DNA of 64,000 nucleotides, taken from a bacterium (GTDB lineage: Bacteria > Bacillota > Clostridia > Lachnospirales > Lachnospiraceae). The translations under genes and the position numbers were made by a program. The notes beneath the pieces were generated by a model that searched no databases, was not told the DNA's origin, and saw only the letters and a program-made list of their open reading frames with translations. This document shows positions 26,934 through 34,600 of this stretch, piece by piece; positions within the stretch are counted from its first letter, which is position 1, and the number at the start of each line of letters is the position of its first letter. Location of the stretch: positions 1 through 64,000 of the forward strand of contig JALFNN010000047.1 of the NCBI GenBank assembly GCA_022774325.1. The letters are read 5' to 3'.

Positions 26934-27662
26934 ATGGGTTTAGCAGAACGAGTTTACAACAATAACAAAATCAAGCGAAACAAAAACAGGACAGAATCGC
27001 CAGATGATAAAGCCTACAGACTAGCGAGAATGTATAATAATATCTTACGCAACATTGAAATGGTATCTGATGCAAAAACATTCTTACAGGTAAGAAATGA
27101 AATCAGCGCATATGCACATGTAGCAGGTAAAGAGTCTGTAGATGTGGCAAGGTTGAGAACAAAATTGGATAACAGATTAAAGAAGGTCACAACAGAACTT
27201 GATGACTCTATTAATGCCTTAAATGCAGAGATTGATAAAATTAAGGGTGATAAGTTTGAGGAATCGTCAGAACAATTACAAGAGTTGATTACGCAAGCGG
27301 AACACAGAACACTGCACTTTCTTATGCAGATGGGTAACAATAATGATGGTGGCGTAGGAAATCGCAGGCGTGCAGGAAACTTTGTTGCAAATGCAGATAG
27401 AGCCGATGCAATAGCATTAATGAAAATCGCTTCTCTCCCACAATATGCACAGTGTTTTTCAAGCAAACAAAAACAAATTATTCTTGAGAAGTCTAAGAAT
27501 CCAGCCGAGATTGTGTTTGAGCGGAACAAAGAGCCTTTGTTGCAAGAAAAACATAGTGAACTGGGAAAGGCGTACATGAAATCACTTAATTTGCGCAACG
27601 CATTAAAGAAAATAGGGAACACCGAAAAGGCATATTATTTTAACGAAGATACGGAGGAATAG
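26934..27662 (+). CDS. Uncharacterised coiled-coil protein of the element
   Basis: No family is recognised. The 242-residue start at 26934 is preferred because GGAGG lies 11 bases upstream; an ATG at 26865, directly after the previous stop, would add 23 residues. The product is mostly helical, with a heptad-like stretch (VARLRTKLDNRLKKVTTELDDSINALNAEIDKIKG) near residues 75-110, and has no membrane segment or signal peptide. A glycine/arginine patch (GGVGNRRRAGNF) lies in the middle. A role in DNA packaging or structure is possible but not shown. Confidence 0.55.
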   Translation: MGLAERVYNNNKIKRNKNRTESPDDKAYRLARMYNNILRNIEMVSDAKTFLQVRNEISAYAHVAGKESVDVARLRTKLDNRLKKVTTELDDSINALNAEIDKIKGDKFEESSEQLQELITQAEHRTLHFLMQMGNNNDGGVGNRRRAGNFVANADRADAIALMKIASLPQYAQCFSSKQKQIILEKSKNPAEIVFERNKEPLLQEKHSELGKAYMKSLNLRNALKKIGNTEKAYYFNEDTEE

Positions 27663-27665
27663 AAT

Positions 27666-27869
27666 ATGACAGATGAAACAAAGAAACCAACAAAACAATC
27701 TGATGCCGATACATTGGCATACTATAGAGTTATTACTGACGCATATAAAATGCGTCATAAATGCAGAACATGGATTTTCAGCAAGATATTGAAACATATG
27801 CTTAGTAAAATGAAAGAGGAATGTTCAATCTTCTATTTGATGCAGGAAGTACAGAAGAACAGAGAATAA
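27666..27869 (+). CDS. Small basic protein of the element
   Basis: This 67-residue product lies 3 bases after the preceding gene behind GGAGGAATAG. It is rich in Lys/Arg and helical in its C-terminal half (RTWIFSKILKHMLSKMKEEC). No family is recognised. Its size and position upstream of the recombinases make an excisionase-type role conceivable, but no winged-helix pattern is clear. Confidence 0.5.
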   Translation: MTDETKKPTKQSDADTLAYYRVITDAYKMRHKCRTWIFSKILKHMLSKMKEECSIFYLMQEVQKNRE

Positions 27870-27909
27870 TGTAATGTTTGGAGTGCAATAAAAACCCTAT
27901 ATAAAAAAA

Positions 27910-27987
27910 GTACCAAAAGTAATTGACTTTATGTTATGATTGTGGTATTATTTAAGTACAGTAACAGACGGTCGTTACTTTTGGTAC
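27910..27987 (+). promoter_or_regulatory. Promoter framed by a perfect 13-bp inverted repeat
   Basis: GTACCAAAAGTAA (27910-27922) and its exact reverse complement (27975-27987) flank TTGACT (27923) and TATTAT (27946), spaced 17. A second dyad AGTAAC-n8-GTTACT overlaps the right arm. The arrangement looks like a self-regulatory or resolution site for the serine recombinase encoded 18 bases downstream. Confidence 0.7.
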
Positions 27988-28004
27988 AATCGGAGGGGAT
28001 AACA

Positions 28005-28763
28005 ATGGTATATGGATATTGTAGAATATCAACAGCAAAACAGAACATAGATAGACAAGTGAGAAATATTCTTGCAGTTTATCCAGATGCTAAAATAGTG
28101 AAGGAAACATACACGGGTACAAAGTTCCAAGGTAGAAAGGAACTGGACAAGATTCTAAAGAAAATAAAAGTAAATGATACGATTGTATTTGATTCAGTAT
28201 CACGAATGAGCAGAACAGCAAATGAGGGATTTGAGTTGTATCAAACGTTATACAATAAGGGAATCAATCTTGTATTTCTCAAAGAACATTATATTGATAC
28301 AGATACTTATAAACAAGCTATGGACAATAGAATTGCAATGACGGGAACGGAAGTCGATGTGATTTTAAAAGGAGTAAATGAGTATTTGATGATACTTGCA
28401 AAGAAACAAATTGGAATTGCCTTTGAACAATCGGAGAAGGAAGTGCAGGATTTACACCAGAGAACAAAAGAAGGAATAGAAACTGCAAGAAGAGCAGGAA
28501 AACAAATAGGACAGAAAAAAGGTGCTACTCTTACTGTAAAGAAAGCAATCTTCTCTAAACAAATCATTTTGAAACATAACAAAACGTTTGGAGGAACATT
28601 ATCTGATACAGAAACACAAGAACTAGCAGGAATCAGCAGAAACAGCTTATATTTGTATAAGCGTGAACTGAAAGAAGAAATCGAGCAATCTTCTATTTAT
28701 GAAGTGATTGAAAAATATAACAAATTAGTTGAAACAATTCAGAAGAAAGAACACAACAAATAG
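28005..28763 (+). CDS. Serine recombinase (resolvase/invertase family)
   Basis: The 252-residue product begins YGYCRISTAKQNIDRQ, with the catalytic Ser in the RIS motif at about residue 8. It continues with IVFDSVSRMSRTANEGFELYQTL, the conserved 'D..SR..R' block near 60-75. A C-terminal extension after the catalytic domain has a Hin-like helix-turn-helix (TFGGTLSDTETQELAGISRNSLYLYKREL). Its length suits a small resolvase rather than a large serine integrase. It has its own promoter inside an inverted repeat. It may resolve element multimers or invert DNA; no invertible segment is evident. Confidence 0.85.
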   Translation: MVYGYCRISTAKQNIDRQVRNILAVYPDAKIVKETYTGTKFQGRKELDKILKKIKVNDTIVFDSVSRMSRTANEGFELYQTLYNKGINLVFLKEHYIDTDTYKQAMDNRIAMTGTEVDVILKGVNEYLMILAKKQIGIAFEQSEKEVQDLHQRTKEGIETARRAGKQIGQKKGATLTVKKAIFSKQIILKHNKTFGGTLSDTETQELAGISRNSLYLYKRELKEEIEQSSIYEVIEKYNKLVETIQKKEHNK

Positions 28764-28840
28764 CGGTTAAGATATCGTAACATAACAAACATGTGAAGCA
28801 ACACTTTATGAAGATATACAGACCGAGAAGGAGTGAAACT

Positions 28841-28892
28841 ATGAGAACTTATATAGATGATGGATAAAAATGGAGTAATGTTTGATGAATAA
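28841..28892 (+). promoter_or_regulatory. Overlapping mini-ORFs before the integrase
   Basis: A frame of 8 codons (MRTYIDDG, 28841-28867) follows a clear AAGGAGTGAAACT site. An overlapping 11-codon frame (28857-28892) runs past the integrase start. They place the integrase under a leader whose own translation may control it. Confidence 0.45.
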
Positions 28893-30288
28893 TCTTAATA
28901 TAGATTTTGAATATGCCATAGAACATGGTATAATTGATTATGCAGATGTACTGGAAAGTACAAAGAACATGAAGAAAGCCGAAATACTAAAAAAACACGG
29001 TGATAAAATAAAACTTTACGGGAAAGATTGGTGTGTTCGCATACCAGACGCAACACTGGAACAAGGTGTTTTTAGGTGTAGAAGTAAAGACAGAAAGCGT
29101 GTTGAAGAAAAACTATGCGAATATTACATGGACTTAGAGAAAAAGCAAAAAGAAGTTGAGAACAAAAATAACACAACTTTGGAAGAGCTTTTCTATGAGT
29201 TTATGGAATACAAAAAAGGCAAAGTGTCTAATGATACAATAAGGCGAATGATGGTAGACTGGAAAAAGTTCTATGAACCAAACAAAGAATTTATTCATAT
29301 GCCATTTAAAACAATAACAAGAATTGATGTAGACAATTTTCTGAATGATATTGTAAATCGCTATGAAATGAAAAATAAAGCGTTTTGCAATATGTGTGGA
29401 ATTTTAAAACAAACATATGAGTATGCTGTTAACGCTGAATATATCACAAGAAGTCCATACAGAGTAGAAGTGAACAAGAAAAAAATAATTCCAAATAGAA
29501 AAAAACCGAGCGAAAAAGAAGTGTTCACAATAAAAGAAAAAGAAATGCTTTTAGAAGAAATGGAAAGAAGGATTTCAGAGAATCCTACAAATAATGTTCC
29601 ATTCGCTATAATGCTTGATTTTGAAATCGGTTTAAGATGCGGAGAAATACTAGCATTAAAAGAATCAGATATTGTTATGGAAAAGGGAATATACAAAATA
29701 CATGTTTGCAGACAGCTTATAAAGGACAGTGATATAACAAATTTAAAGAATGTAAAGGGAAACGGCTATCACATTGTGGAATACACAAAGAGTGATTGTG
29801 GAGACAGATTTGTTCCACTTACAGAAAAAGCTCTGGAATACATAAGGCGTATAAAACAGACAAACGAAACAAATGGGAAGTTCAATGAAGGTTATTTGTT
29901 TTTAACAAAAGACGGTACAACAATAACAGAAGGTGCTGTTGATGGACAATTAAGGAATGGCTGTGAAAAAATAAATATTCCAGTAAGAAGCATGCACAAA
30001 ATAAGAAAGACATATGCTTCGACATTATATCAGCGTGGTGTATCAATCACAATTATTAGTAAAATGTTAGGTCATGCAGACGAGTCCACTACATTGAAAC
30101 ATTATATTTTCAATATAGCAGATACGACAGAAACGGATACATTAGTATTGAATGCATTAGCAGGAACAGAACATACTAATTCCACAATATCTAGTAAAAA
30201 AAGCGTGACAAACGGGGATAACAAAATAGTACAATTTCCAGAAAGTGAAAAACGGAAAACCCCCAGTAAAATAAGGGCTTTCCGCTAA
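28885..30288 (+). CDS. int: Tyrosine site-specific integrase
   Basis: The 467-residue integrase has an N-terminal arm-binding region (about 1-85), a SAM-like core-binding domain (TLEELFYEFMEYKKGKVSN... to about 200) and a catalytic domain. The catalytic Arg is in EIGLRCGEILAL near 253, HKIRKT holds the His-Arg pair near 375, LGHADESTTLKHY holds the second His and the Tyr nucleophile near 405. ATG at 28885 follows GGAG by nine bases; a TTG one codon upstream is alternative. It lies next to the tmRNA 3' end, the usual place for a tRNA/tmRNA integrase. Its last codons overlap a hairpin that can terminate tmRNA transcription. Confidence 0.92.
   Translation: MNNLNIDFEYAIEHGIIDYADVLESTKNMKKAEILKKHGDKIKLYGKDWCVRIPDATLEQGVFRCRSKDRKRVEEKLCEYYMDLEKKQKEVENKNNTTLEELFYEFMEYKKGKVSNDTIRRMMVDWKKFYEPNKEFIHMPFKTITRIDVDNFLNDIVNRYEMKNKAFCNMCGILKQTYEYAVNAEYITRSPYRVEVNKKKIIPNRKKPSEKEVFTIKEKEMLLEEMERRISENPTNNVPFAIMLDFEIGLRCGEILALKESDIVMEKGIYKIHVCRQLIKDSDITNLKNVKGNGYHIVEYTKSDCGDRFVPLTEKALEYIRRIKQTNETNGKFNEGYLFLTKDGTTITEGAVDGQLRNGCEKINIPVRSMHKIRKTYASTLYQRGVSITIISKMLGHADESTTLKHYIFNIADTTETDTLVLNALAGTEHTNSTISSKKSVTNGDNKIVQFPESEKRKTPSKIRAFR
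30213..30220. promoter_or_regulatory. Candidate integrase arm site near attR
   Basis: CGGGGATA inside the integrase 3' region matches the two copies near attL (24740, 24751). The shared context is ACAA(A)CGGGGATAA. Confidence 0.3.
30253..30284 (-). terminator. Element-borne hairpin serving tmRNA
   Basis: CGGAAAACCC and GGGCTTTCCG pair around a 12-base loop. Read on the minus strand the hairpin is followed by TTTTTC and comes 15 bases after the tmRNA 3' end. It overlaps the integrase C-terminal codons and replaces the chromosomal terminator displaced to 24621. Confidence 0.65.
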
Positions 30289-30298
30289 AATTGAGAAC

Positions 30299-30642
30299 TG
30301 GACTTGAGGGGAATCGAACCCCTGTCCGAAAGCTCATCCATCAGAGCATCTCCCATCACAGTCATTACTTTGACATTCCCTCCTTCGGACGCCTAATGAC
30401 AGGCTGCCGAATTCAGTAGCTTCATAAAATCTTCCATTCCCTCAAAGCTTTGAGAACGAAGTGCCTCATCTGGTCGAAGCCGGTTACTTAAGCGATGAGC
30501 GACCTAAGGCCGACTGCTGCAAACTAGGCAGCTAACGCGTAATTATCGTCTGCGTTTAATTTTAAATACGGTTTACTGCGCGGTCCCGTCCCGCGGATGG
30601 CTTCTCCAACTTCCAAACCCCCGTCGAAACCAGTACAAGCCC
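30299..30642 (-). ncRNA. ssrA: Transfer-messenger RNA
   Basis: tmRNA rescues stalled ribosomes with SmpB. The 5' end (GGGCTTG at 30642) pairs with CAAGTCC next to the 3' end, and the conserved TGGTTTCGACGGGG lies just inside. The 3' T-arm reads GGGGTTCGATTCCCC. The tag reading frame ends in codons for NADDNYALAA followed by TAG; the exact resume codon is not certain. CCA is not encoded. The 3' end doubles as the attR site of the integrated element, and the restored gene appears functional, with its acceptor stem kept. Confidence 0.95.
30305..30318. other. attR core within tmRNA
   Basis: TGAGGGGAATCGAA is identical to the core at 24668-24681. Flanking differences at one base on each side place the crossover within or beside it. 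Confidence 0.85.
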
Positions 30643-30712
30643 TGGTTTATCTGTCTGCATGTTCTTACTATAAATGAATATGCAGAGGTCGGAAAGCTCC
30701 AACGCATATGTT

Positions 30713-30742
30713 ATTATAAATGGGATGCCGGGGTGATGTCAA
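30713..30742 (-). promoter_or_regulatory. Promoter of tmRNA
   Basis: Read on the minus strand, TTGACA and TATAAT are both perfect with 18-base spacing. They lie about 70 bases before the mature 5' end, implying a leader removed by processing. Confidence 0.8.
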
Positions 30743-30823
30743 GGGGGGATGAAAACTTTACTTGGGATATATTTGCAGATTCTTTACAAGAAAAGAGTAT
30801 CCCAGTATAATATCTATAGAAAC

Positions 30824-30866
30824 AAAAGGAGTATCGCAAAAAAACAATGACTTTGCGGTACTCCTT
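30824..30866 (-). terminator. Terminator of the tRNA pair
   Basis: AAAAGGAGTATCGC pairs with GCGGTACTCCTTT (one mismatch) just after tRNA-Ala, with a TTTTGTTT tail on the minus strand. Confidence 0.75.
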
Positions 30867-30872
30867 TATGAA

Positions 30873-30946
30873 ATGGAGTATACGGGATTCGAACCCGTGG
30901 CCTTTACAATGCGAATGTAACGCGCTCCCAACTGCGCTAATACCCC
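30873..30946 (-). tRNA. tRNA-Ala (anticodon CGC)
   Basis: A complete cloverleaf reads GGGGTAT / ATACTCC acceptor, GCGC D-stem, TTACA-TTCGCAT-TGTAA anticodon arm and ACGGG-TTCGAAT-CCCGT T-arm. The G3-U70 pair that identifies alanine tRNA is present and the anticodon is CGC (codon GCG). CCA is not encoded. Confidence 0.92.
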
Positions 30947-30950
30947 AAAG

Positions 30951-31024
30951 TGGAAGCAACGGGGCTCGAACCCGTGACCTCTCGCGTGTGAGGCGAACGC
31001 TCATCCCGGCTGAGCTATGCTTCC
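30951..31024 (-). tRNA. tRNA-Val (anticodon CAC)
   Basis: A 74-base cloverleaf: acceptor GGAAGCA / TGCTTCC, D-stem GCTC/GAGC, anticodon arm TTCGC-CTCACAC-GCGAG, T-arm ACGGG-TTCGAGC-CCCGT. The anticodon CAC reads GUG (Val). It lies 4 bases upstream of tRNA-Ala in transcription order; CCA is not encoded. Confidence 0.93.
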
Positions 31025-31127
31025 GTGCTGCTTATAAATTTCATTAAATCATATTATAGCACCGGACGAAAATAAATCAATTGTTGGATTATAATAATTT
31101 TATAAAATTTTCAGGAGATGATAATCG

Positions 31128-32036
31128 ATGAATGTCAAAGATTTCAATGTGTTTATTACGGTGGCTGAGACGAAACACCTCACGAAGGCGTCCAAATTAT
31201 TGTATATGACCCCGCAGGGAATAAGCAAAGTCATCAAAAATCTGGAAAATGAATGTGACTGTGAGTTGTTTCTGCGTACGGGAAACGGGATGGAATTGTC
31301 GGAAGCAGGCAGACATTTCCTTGAGTATGCAAAAAAGGCAATGAAAGAGTACTTTGATATGAGAAATGAACTCCTTCGGATCAAACAAAAAGAACATGGG
31401 GTGGTGGATCTGCTTTCCGCATTTGGTATCGTGCGTCTGGTTACTCCGGAGTGCATTTTGGATTTCAAGAAGAAGTATCCTGAGATTGAGTTCCACAGCA
31501 GAGAATGCCCTGATAAGCAGGTGGAACGATGGTTTCTTGCCGGGGAAGGGAATGTTGCCTTTTCGCTGGCACCCTGTGATGAAGAAAAATATGATGTATC
31601 AGAGCTTTCCGCTTTTCCGGTAAAACTTTTGGTGAATGAAAACCATCCGCTCAGCAGAAAAGAAACGGTTACGATACAGGATTTAAGAGGAGAGCCTCTT
31701 TATATAGAAAGCAGAGAGTTTAAGATTCACGATCTGATCGTGAATAAGTGCCGTGAAGCCGGATTTGAGCCGAACATCATGTTTGAAACAAGCGGATTCA
31801 GTTTATGCCACAAAATGGTCAGAGAAAACAAGGGCATTTCTGTTACGGTTGATTTTGTTTCCGATGATATGGGGCACGATAACATGGTACTGATTCCGTT
31901 TGCTGACGGAGACTATGAATGGAAGATCTGTATGCTGACGCGGAAGAATGAAACGGTTGGAAACGGTGTTGACATTTTCCAGAAACATGTGAAGGAATGG
32001 ATGGACAGAATCCGGGAAGGGGATATCAATAGATAG
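31128..32036 (+). CDS. LysR-family transcriptional regulator
   Basis: The 302-residue regulator has an N-terminal winged helix (MNVKDFNVFITVAETKHLTKASKLLYMTPQGISKVIKNLENECDCELF, about 1-50) and a LysR effector-binding domain (GVVDLLSAFGIVRLVTPECIL... to about 295). AGGAG precedes the ATG. It lies upstream of a C_GCAxxG_C_C protein and a TDT transporter on the same strand, which are its likely targets, but the effector is unknown. Confidence 0.88.
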   Translation: MNVKDFNVFITVAETKHLTKASKLLYMTPQGISKVIKNLENECDCELFLRTGNGMELSEAGRHFLEYAKKAMKEYFDMRNELLRIKQKEHGVVDLLSAFGIVRLVTPECILDFKKKYPEIEFHSRECPDKQVERWFLAGEGNVAFSLAPCDEEKYDVSELSAFPVKLLVNENHPLSRKETVTIQDLRGEPLYIESREFKIHDLIVNKCREAGFEPNIMFETSGFSLCHKMVRENKGISVTVDFVSDDMGHDNMVLIPFADGDYEWKICMLTRKNETVGNGVDIFQKHVKEWMDRIREGDINR

Positions 32037-32240
32037 TTGAAAGGGCGGAACGAAACGTTGACTTGAATTAGAAAATCCTACATAATTCACAAAAATTGAC
32101 AGGATTTCAGATGGTTTTCTCTTGAAAATTTTAACTTATAGAAAACGCAAATATATTTATCAAAATTATAAATTAGTGTATAAAAATGCAATATGATAAA
32201 ATATCCTTCAGGTAATTGATACACGAAGGAGGAAACAAAA

Positions 32241-32765
32241 ATGAAAATTGGTGTAACAGAAATCAGCCCGAGAGCGGTGCAGCAGGTAGCGGAGAAAAAA
32301 TTCAAAGGTGGATACTATTGCTGTGAAGCGCTGATCAGTGCGATCCGTGATGAATTTAAACTGGATGTTCCGGAAGAGGTTATCGCAATGGCTTCCGGTA
32401 TGGCAGTTGGAGCCGGAAAATCAGGATGTGTATGCGGAGCATTTAACGGAGGTATCATGGCACTTGGAATGTTCTTCGGACGTACAGAGCAGGATGGCCC
32501 GACAAATCCAAAGAGCGTGAAATGTATGGAGCTGACCAAAGAACTTCATGACTGGTTCAAGGTTGCAAACCAGAAAAATGCAATATGCTGCAGAGTCTTG
32601 ACGAAGGAGTTTGACAAAGGGAAAGGCGAACACAAAGAACAGTGTATTTTCTTCACAGGACTGTGTGCATGGAAAGTTGCTCAGATTGTCTGTCGCGAGC
32701 TTGGTATCAAGAATCTGGATGAGATTGATGAACCGGCACCAAGAAGAACACTCGCTGAAATCTAG
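32241..32765 (+). CDS. C_GCAxxG_C_C family redox-type protein
   Basis: This 174-residue protein has the Cys pattern of the C_GCAxxG_C_C family: YYCCEALISAI near 32-42, GAGKSGCVCGAFNGGIMALG near 58-77, and later Cys residues (AICCRVL, QCIFFTGLC). Members are thought to act in redox or metal reactions, but no function is established. GAAGGAGG precedes the ATG. It is followed by a perfect hairpin and then the TDT transporter. Confidence 0.75.
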   Translation: MKIGVTEISPRAVQQVAEKKFKGGYYCCEALISAIRDEFKLDVPEEVIAMASGMAVGAGKSGCVCGAFNGGIMALGMFFGRTEQDGPTNPKSVKCMELTKELHDWFKVANQKNAICCRVLTKEFDKGKGEHKEQCIFFTGLCAWKVAQIVCRELGIKNLDEIDEPAPRRTLAEI

Positions 32766-32772
32766 AAGAATA

Positions 32773-32810
32773 TGTGAACTTCCGGCGGTGTATCTGCCCG
32801 GAAGTTCACA
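32773..32810 (+). terminator. Perfect hairpin between two genes
   Basis: TGTGAACTTCCGG pairs perfectly with CCGGAAGTTCACA around a 12-base loop, 8 bases after the C_GCAxxG_C_C gene. The T run starts only 14 bases later, so it may be a weak terminator or an mRNA-stability element that lowers transporter expression. Confidence 0.55.
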
Positions 32811-32851
32811 AATTGAAAACAGTTTTTTTTGACAGAAAGGATGAGAGTGAC

Positions 32852-33775
32852 ATGAAAGATATGATTAAAAAAGTTCCGGTACCTCTTTGTGGGGTTATGC
32901 TGGGATTTGCGGCACTGGGAAATTTATTACAAAGCTATGGTGAGGGAATCCGTTCTGTATGCGGTATCGTGGCAGCATTTTTGCTGATTCTGATATTTGC
33001 AAAACTGCTTCTGTTTCCTCAGATGATCAAAGAGGATATGAAGAATCCGATTATGGCGAGTGTTGCGGGAACATTTCCGATGGCGCTTATGCTGCTTAGC
33101 ACTTATGTGAAACCTTATATCGGAGCGGCAGCTATGTATATCTGGTTCTTTGCCATTGCATTACATATTGTGCTGATTGTCTATTTTACAGTGAAGTTTG
33201 TTTTAAAACTTCAGCTTCCAAAGGTATTTGCAAGTTATTACATTGTATATGTGGGAATTGCTGTTGCGGCAGTTACGGCACCGGCATATGAACAGCTTGG
33301 AATCGGAACGGCAGCGTTCTGGTTCGGATTCGTAACGCTGATTATTCTGCTGGTACTTGTGACGATCCGTTATGTGAAGTGTCCGGAAGTACCGGAACCG
33401 GCACAGCCGCTGATCTGTATTTACGCAGCGCCTACAAGCCTCTGCATCGCAGGTTATGTACAGTCTGTGACACCTAAGTCAAGAGGGTTCCTTCTTGCGA
33501 TGTTAGTTGTAGCGACAGTGATTTATATTTTTGCGCTTGTAAAAGCAATCGGATATCTGAAATTAAAATTCTATCCAAGCTATGCTGCATTTACATTCCC
33601 GTTCGTAATCAGTGCGATTGCTACGAAGCAGACGATGGCCTGTCTGGCTAATATGGGACAGCCGATACCGGCACTCAAGTATCTGGTGCTGATTGAAACT
33701 ATTATCGCCGTTGTCCTGGTAGTATATACATTTATCAGATTTATGGGATTTATCTTTGCCGGAGAAAAGAAATAA
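32852..33775 (+). CDS. TDT-family transporter (TehA/SLAC1-like)
   Basis: This 307-residue membrane protein has about ten hydrophobic segments, beginning VPLCGVMLGFAALGNLLQSYG. Family members include tellurite-resistance TehA, malate transporters and SLAC1 anion channels; the substrate here is unknown. The in-frame ATG at 32774 lies in the preceding hairpin, so the start at 32852, behind GAAAGGATGAG, is chosen. Confidence 0.82.
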   Translation: MKDMIKKVPVPLCGVMLGFAALGNLLQSYGEGIRSVCGIVAAFLLILIFAKLLLFPQMIKEDMKNPIMASVAGTFPMALMLLSTYVKPYIGAAAMYIWFFAIALHIVLIVYFTVKFVLKLQLPKVFASYYIVYVGIAVAAVTAPAYEQLGIGTAAFWFGFVTLIILLVLVTIRYVKCPEVPEPAQPLICIYAAPTSLCIAGYVQSVTPKSRGFLLAMLVVATVIYIFALVKAIGYLKLKFYPSYAAFTFPFVISAIATKQTMACLANMGQPIPALKYLVLIETIIAVVLVVYTFIRFMGFIFAGEKK

Positions 33776-33780
33776 TATAG

Positions 33781-33818
33781 AAAACCACCAGTCGTATCAA
33801 AAACGACTGGTGGTTTTC
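33781..33818 (+). terminator. Intrinsic terminator after the TDT gene
   Basis: AAAACCACCAGTCGT pairs with ACGACTGGTGGTTTT; the tail is CTTACTTTTT. Confidence 0.88.
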
Positions 33819-33922
33819 TTACTTTTTATGAGAATGATATCGAAAATTAATTCACATATGCAACACATTTTCGTGTTACAATGGGAAAATAAAGAAGATA
33901 CCAAAGTGAGAGGAGCATTTTT

Positions 33923-34600
33923 ATGGATAAATTAAAAATTCTGGTAGTGGACGACGAGAGCAGGATGCGGAAACTGGTCAAAGATTTCCTGCAAAGGGAA
34001 GGATTTGAGGTGATCGAGGCAGGCGATGGTCTGGAAGCAATGGACCGGTTCTATGAGGACAAGAATATTGCGCTTATTATTCTGGATGTTATGATGCCGA
34101 AGATGGACGGATGGCAGACATGCAGGGAGATCCGCAAGGAATCGAAGGTGCCGATCATCATGCTGACAGCGCGGGGGGATGAACGGGATGAGCTTCAGGG
34201 ATTTGAGCTTGGAGTGGATGAATATATATCCAAACCTTTCAGCCCAAAGATCCTGGTTGCCAGAGTGGAAGCGATTCTGCGCAGAACGAATGCGCTTGCG
34301 GCGGAAGAGACGATCTCGGCCGGTGGAATTGAGATTGATAAGACCGCGCATATGGTGAAAATCGATGGAAAGCCGGTAGAGTTAAGTTTCAAGGAATTTG
34401 AATTACTCACGTATTTTGTGGAGAACCAGGGAATTGCACTTTCAAGGGAAAAAATTTTAAATAATGTGTGGAATTATGATTATTTCGGCGATGCCCGTAC
34501 AATTGATACCCATGTAAAAAAACTGAGGAGCAAACTTGGGGATAAAGGGGATTACATTAAGACGATCTGGGGTATGGGATACAAGTTTGAGGTGGCATAA
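33923..34600 (+). CDS. OmpR/PhoB-family response regulator
   Basis: The 225-residue protein has a receiver domain (ILVVDDESRMRKLVKDFL; phosphoacceptor Asp in ALIILDVMMPKMDGW near residue 54; Lys in YISKPFSP near 103) and a winged-helix output domain (SFKEFELLTYFVENQGIALSREKIL...GDARTIDTHVKKLRSKLG). AGAGGAGC precedes the ATG. Its last base is the first base of the next gene's ATG, so it is coupled to the sensor kinase. Confidence 0.95.
   Translation: MDKLKILVVDDESRMRKLVKDFLQREGFEVIEAGDGLEAMDRFYEDKNIALIILDVMMPKMDGWQTCREIRKESKVPIIMLTARGDERDELQGFELGVDEYISKPFSPKILVARVEAILRRTNALAAEETISAGGIEIDKTAHMVKIDGKPVELSFKEFELLTYFVENQGIALSREKILNNVWNYDYFGDARTIDTHVKKLRSKLGDKGDYIKTIWGMGYKFEVA

Larger units (their letters stand above)
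24668..30318 (+). mobile_element. Small element integrated in the 3' end of tmRNA (ssrA)
   Basis: The tmRNA 3' end is duplicated: TGGAC[C/T]TGAGGGGAATCGAA[T/C]CCCT occurs at 24662-24685 and 30299-30322 with two mismatches. The 14-bp identical core TGAGGGGAATCGAA is the probable crossover region, giving an element of 5,637 bp. The cargo is a Rep-like protein, a small terminase-like protein, two unknown proteins, a serine recombinase, and a tyrosine integrase adjoining the tmRNA end. It is visibly more AT-rich than its surroundings. No relaxase, capsid or portal gene is seen, so it is an integrative element or phage satellite rather than a complete phage. Confidence 0.88.

Noticed and set aside
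27936-28004. Upstream extension of the serine recombinase
   Set aside because: These 23 in-frame codons overlap the promoter and inverted repeat; the ATG at 28005 has the ribosome site and begins at the family N-terminus.
30714-31004. Minus-strand frame of 96 codons and a plus-strand frame at 30847
   Set aside because: Both run through two tRNA genes with complete cloverleaves.
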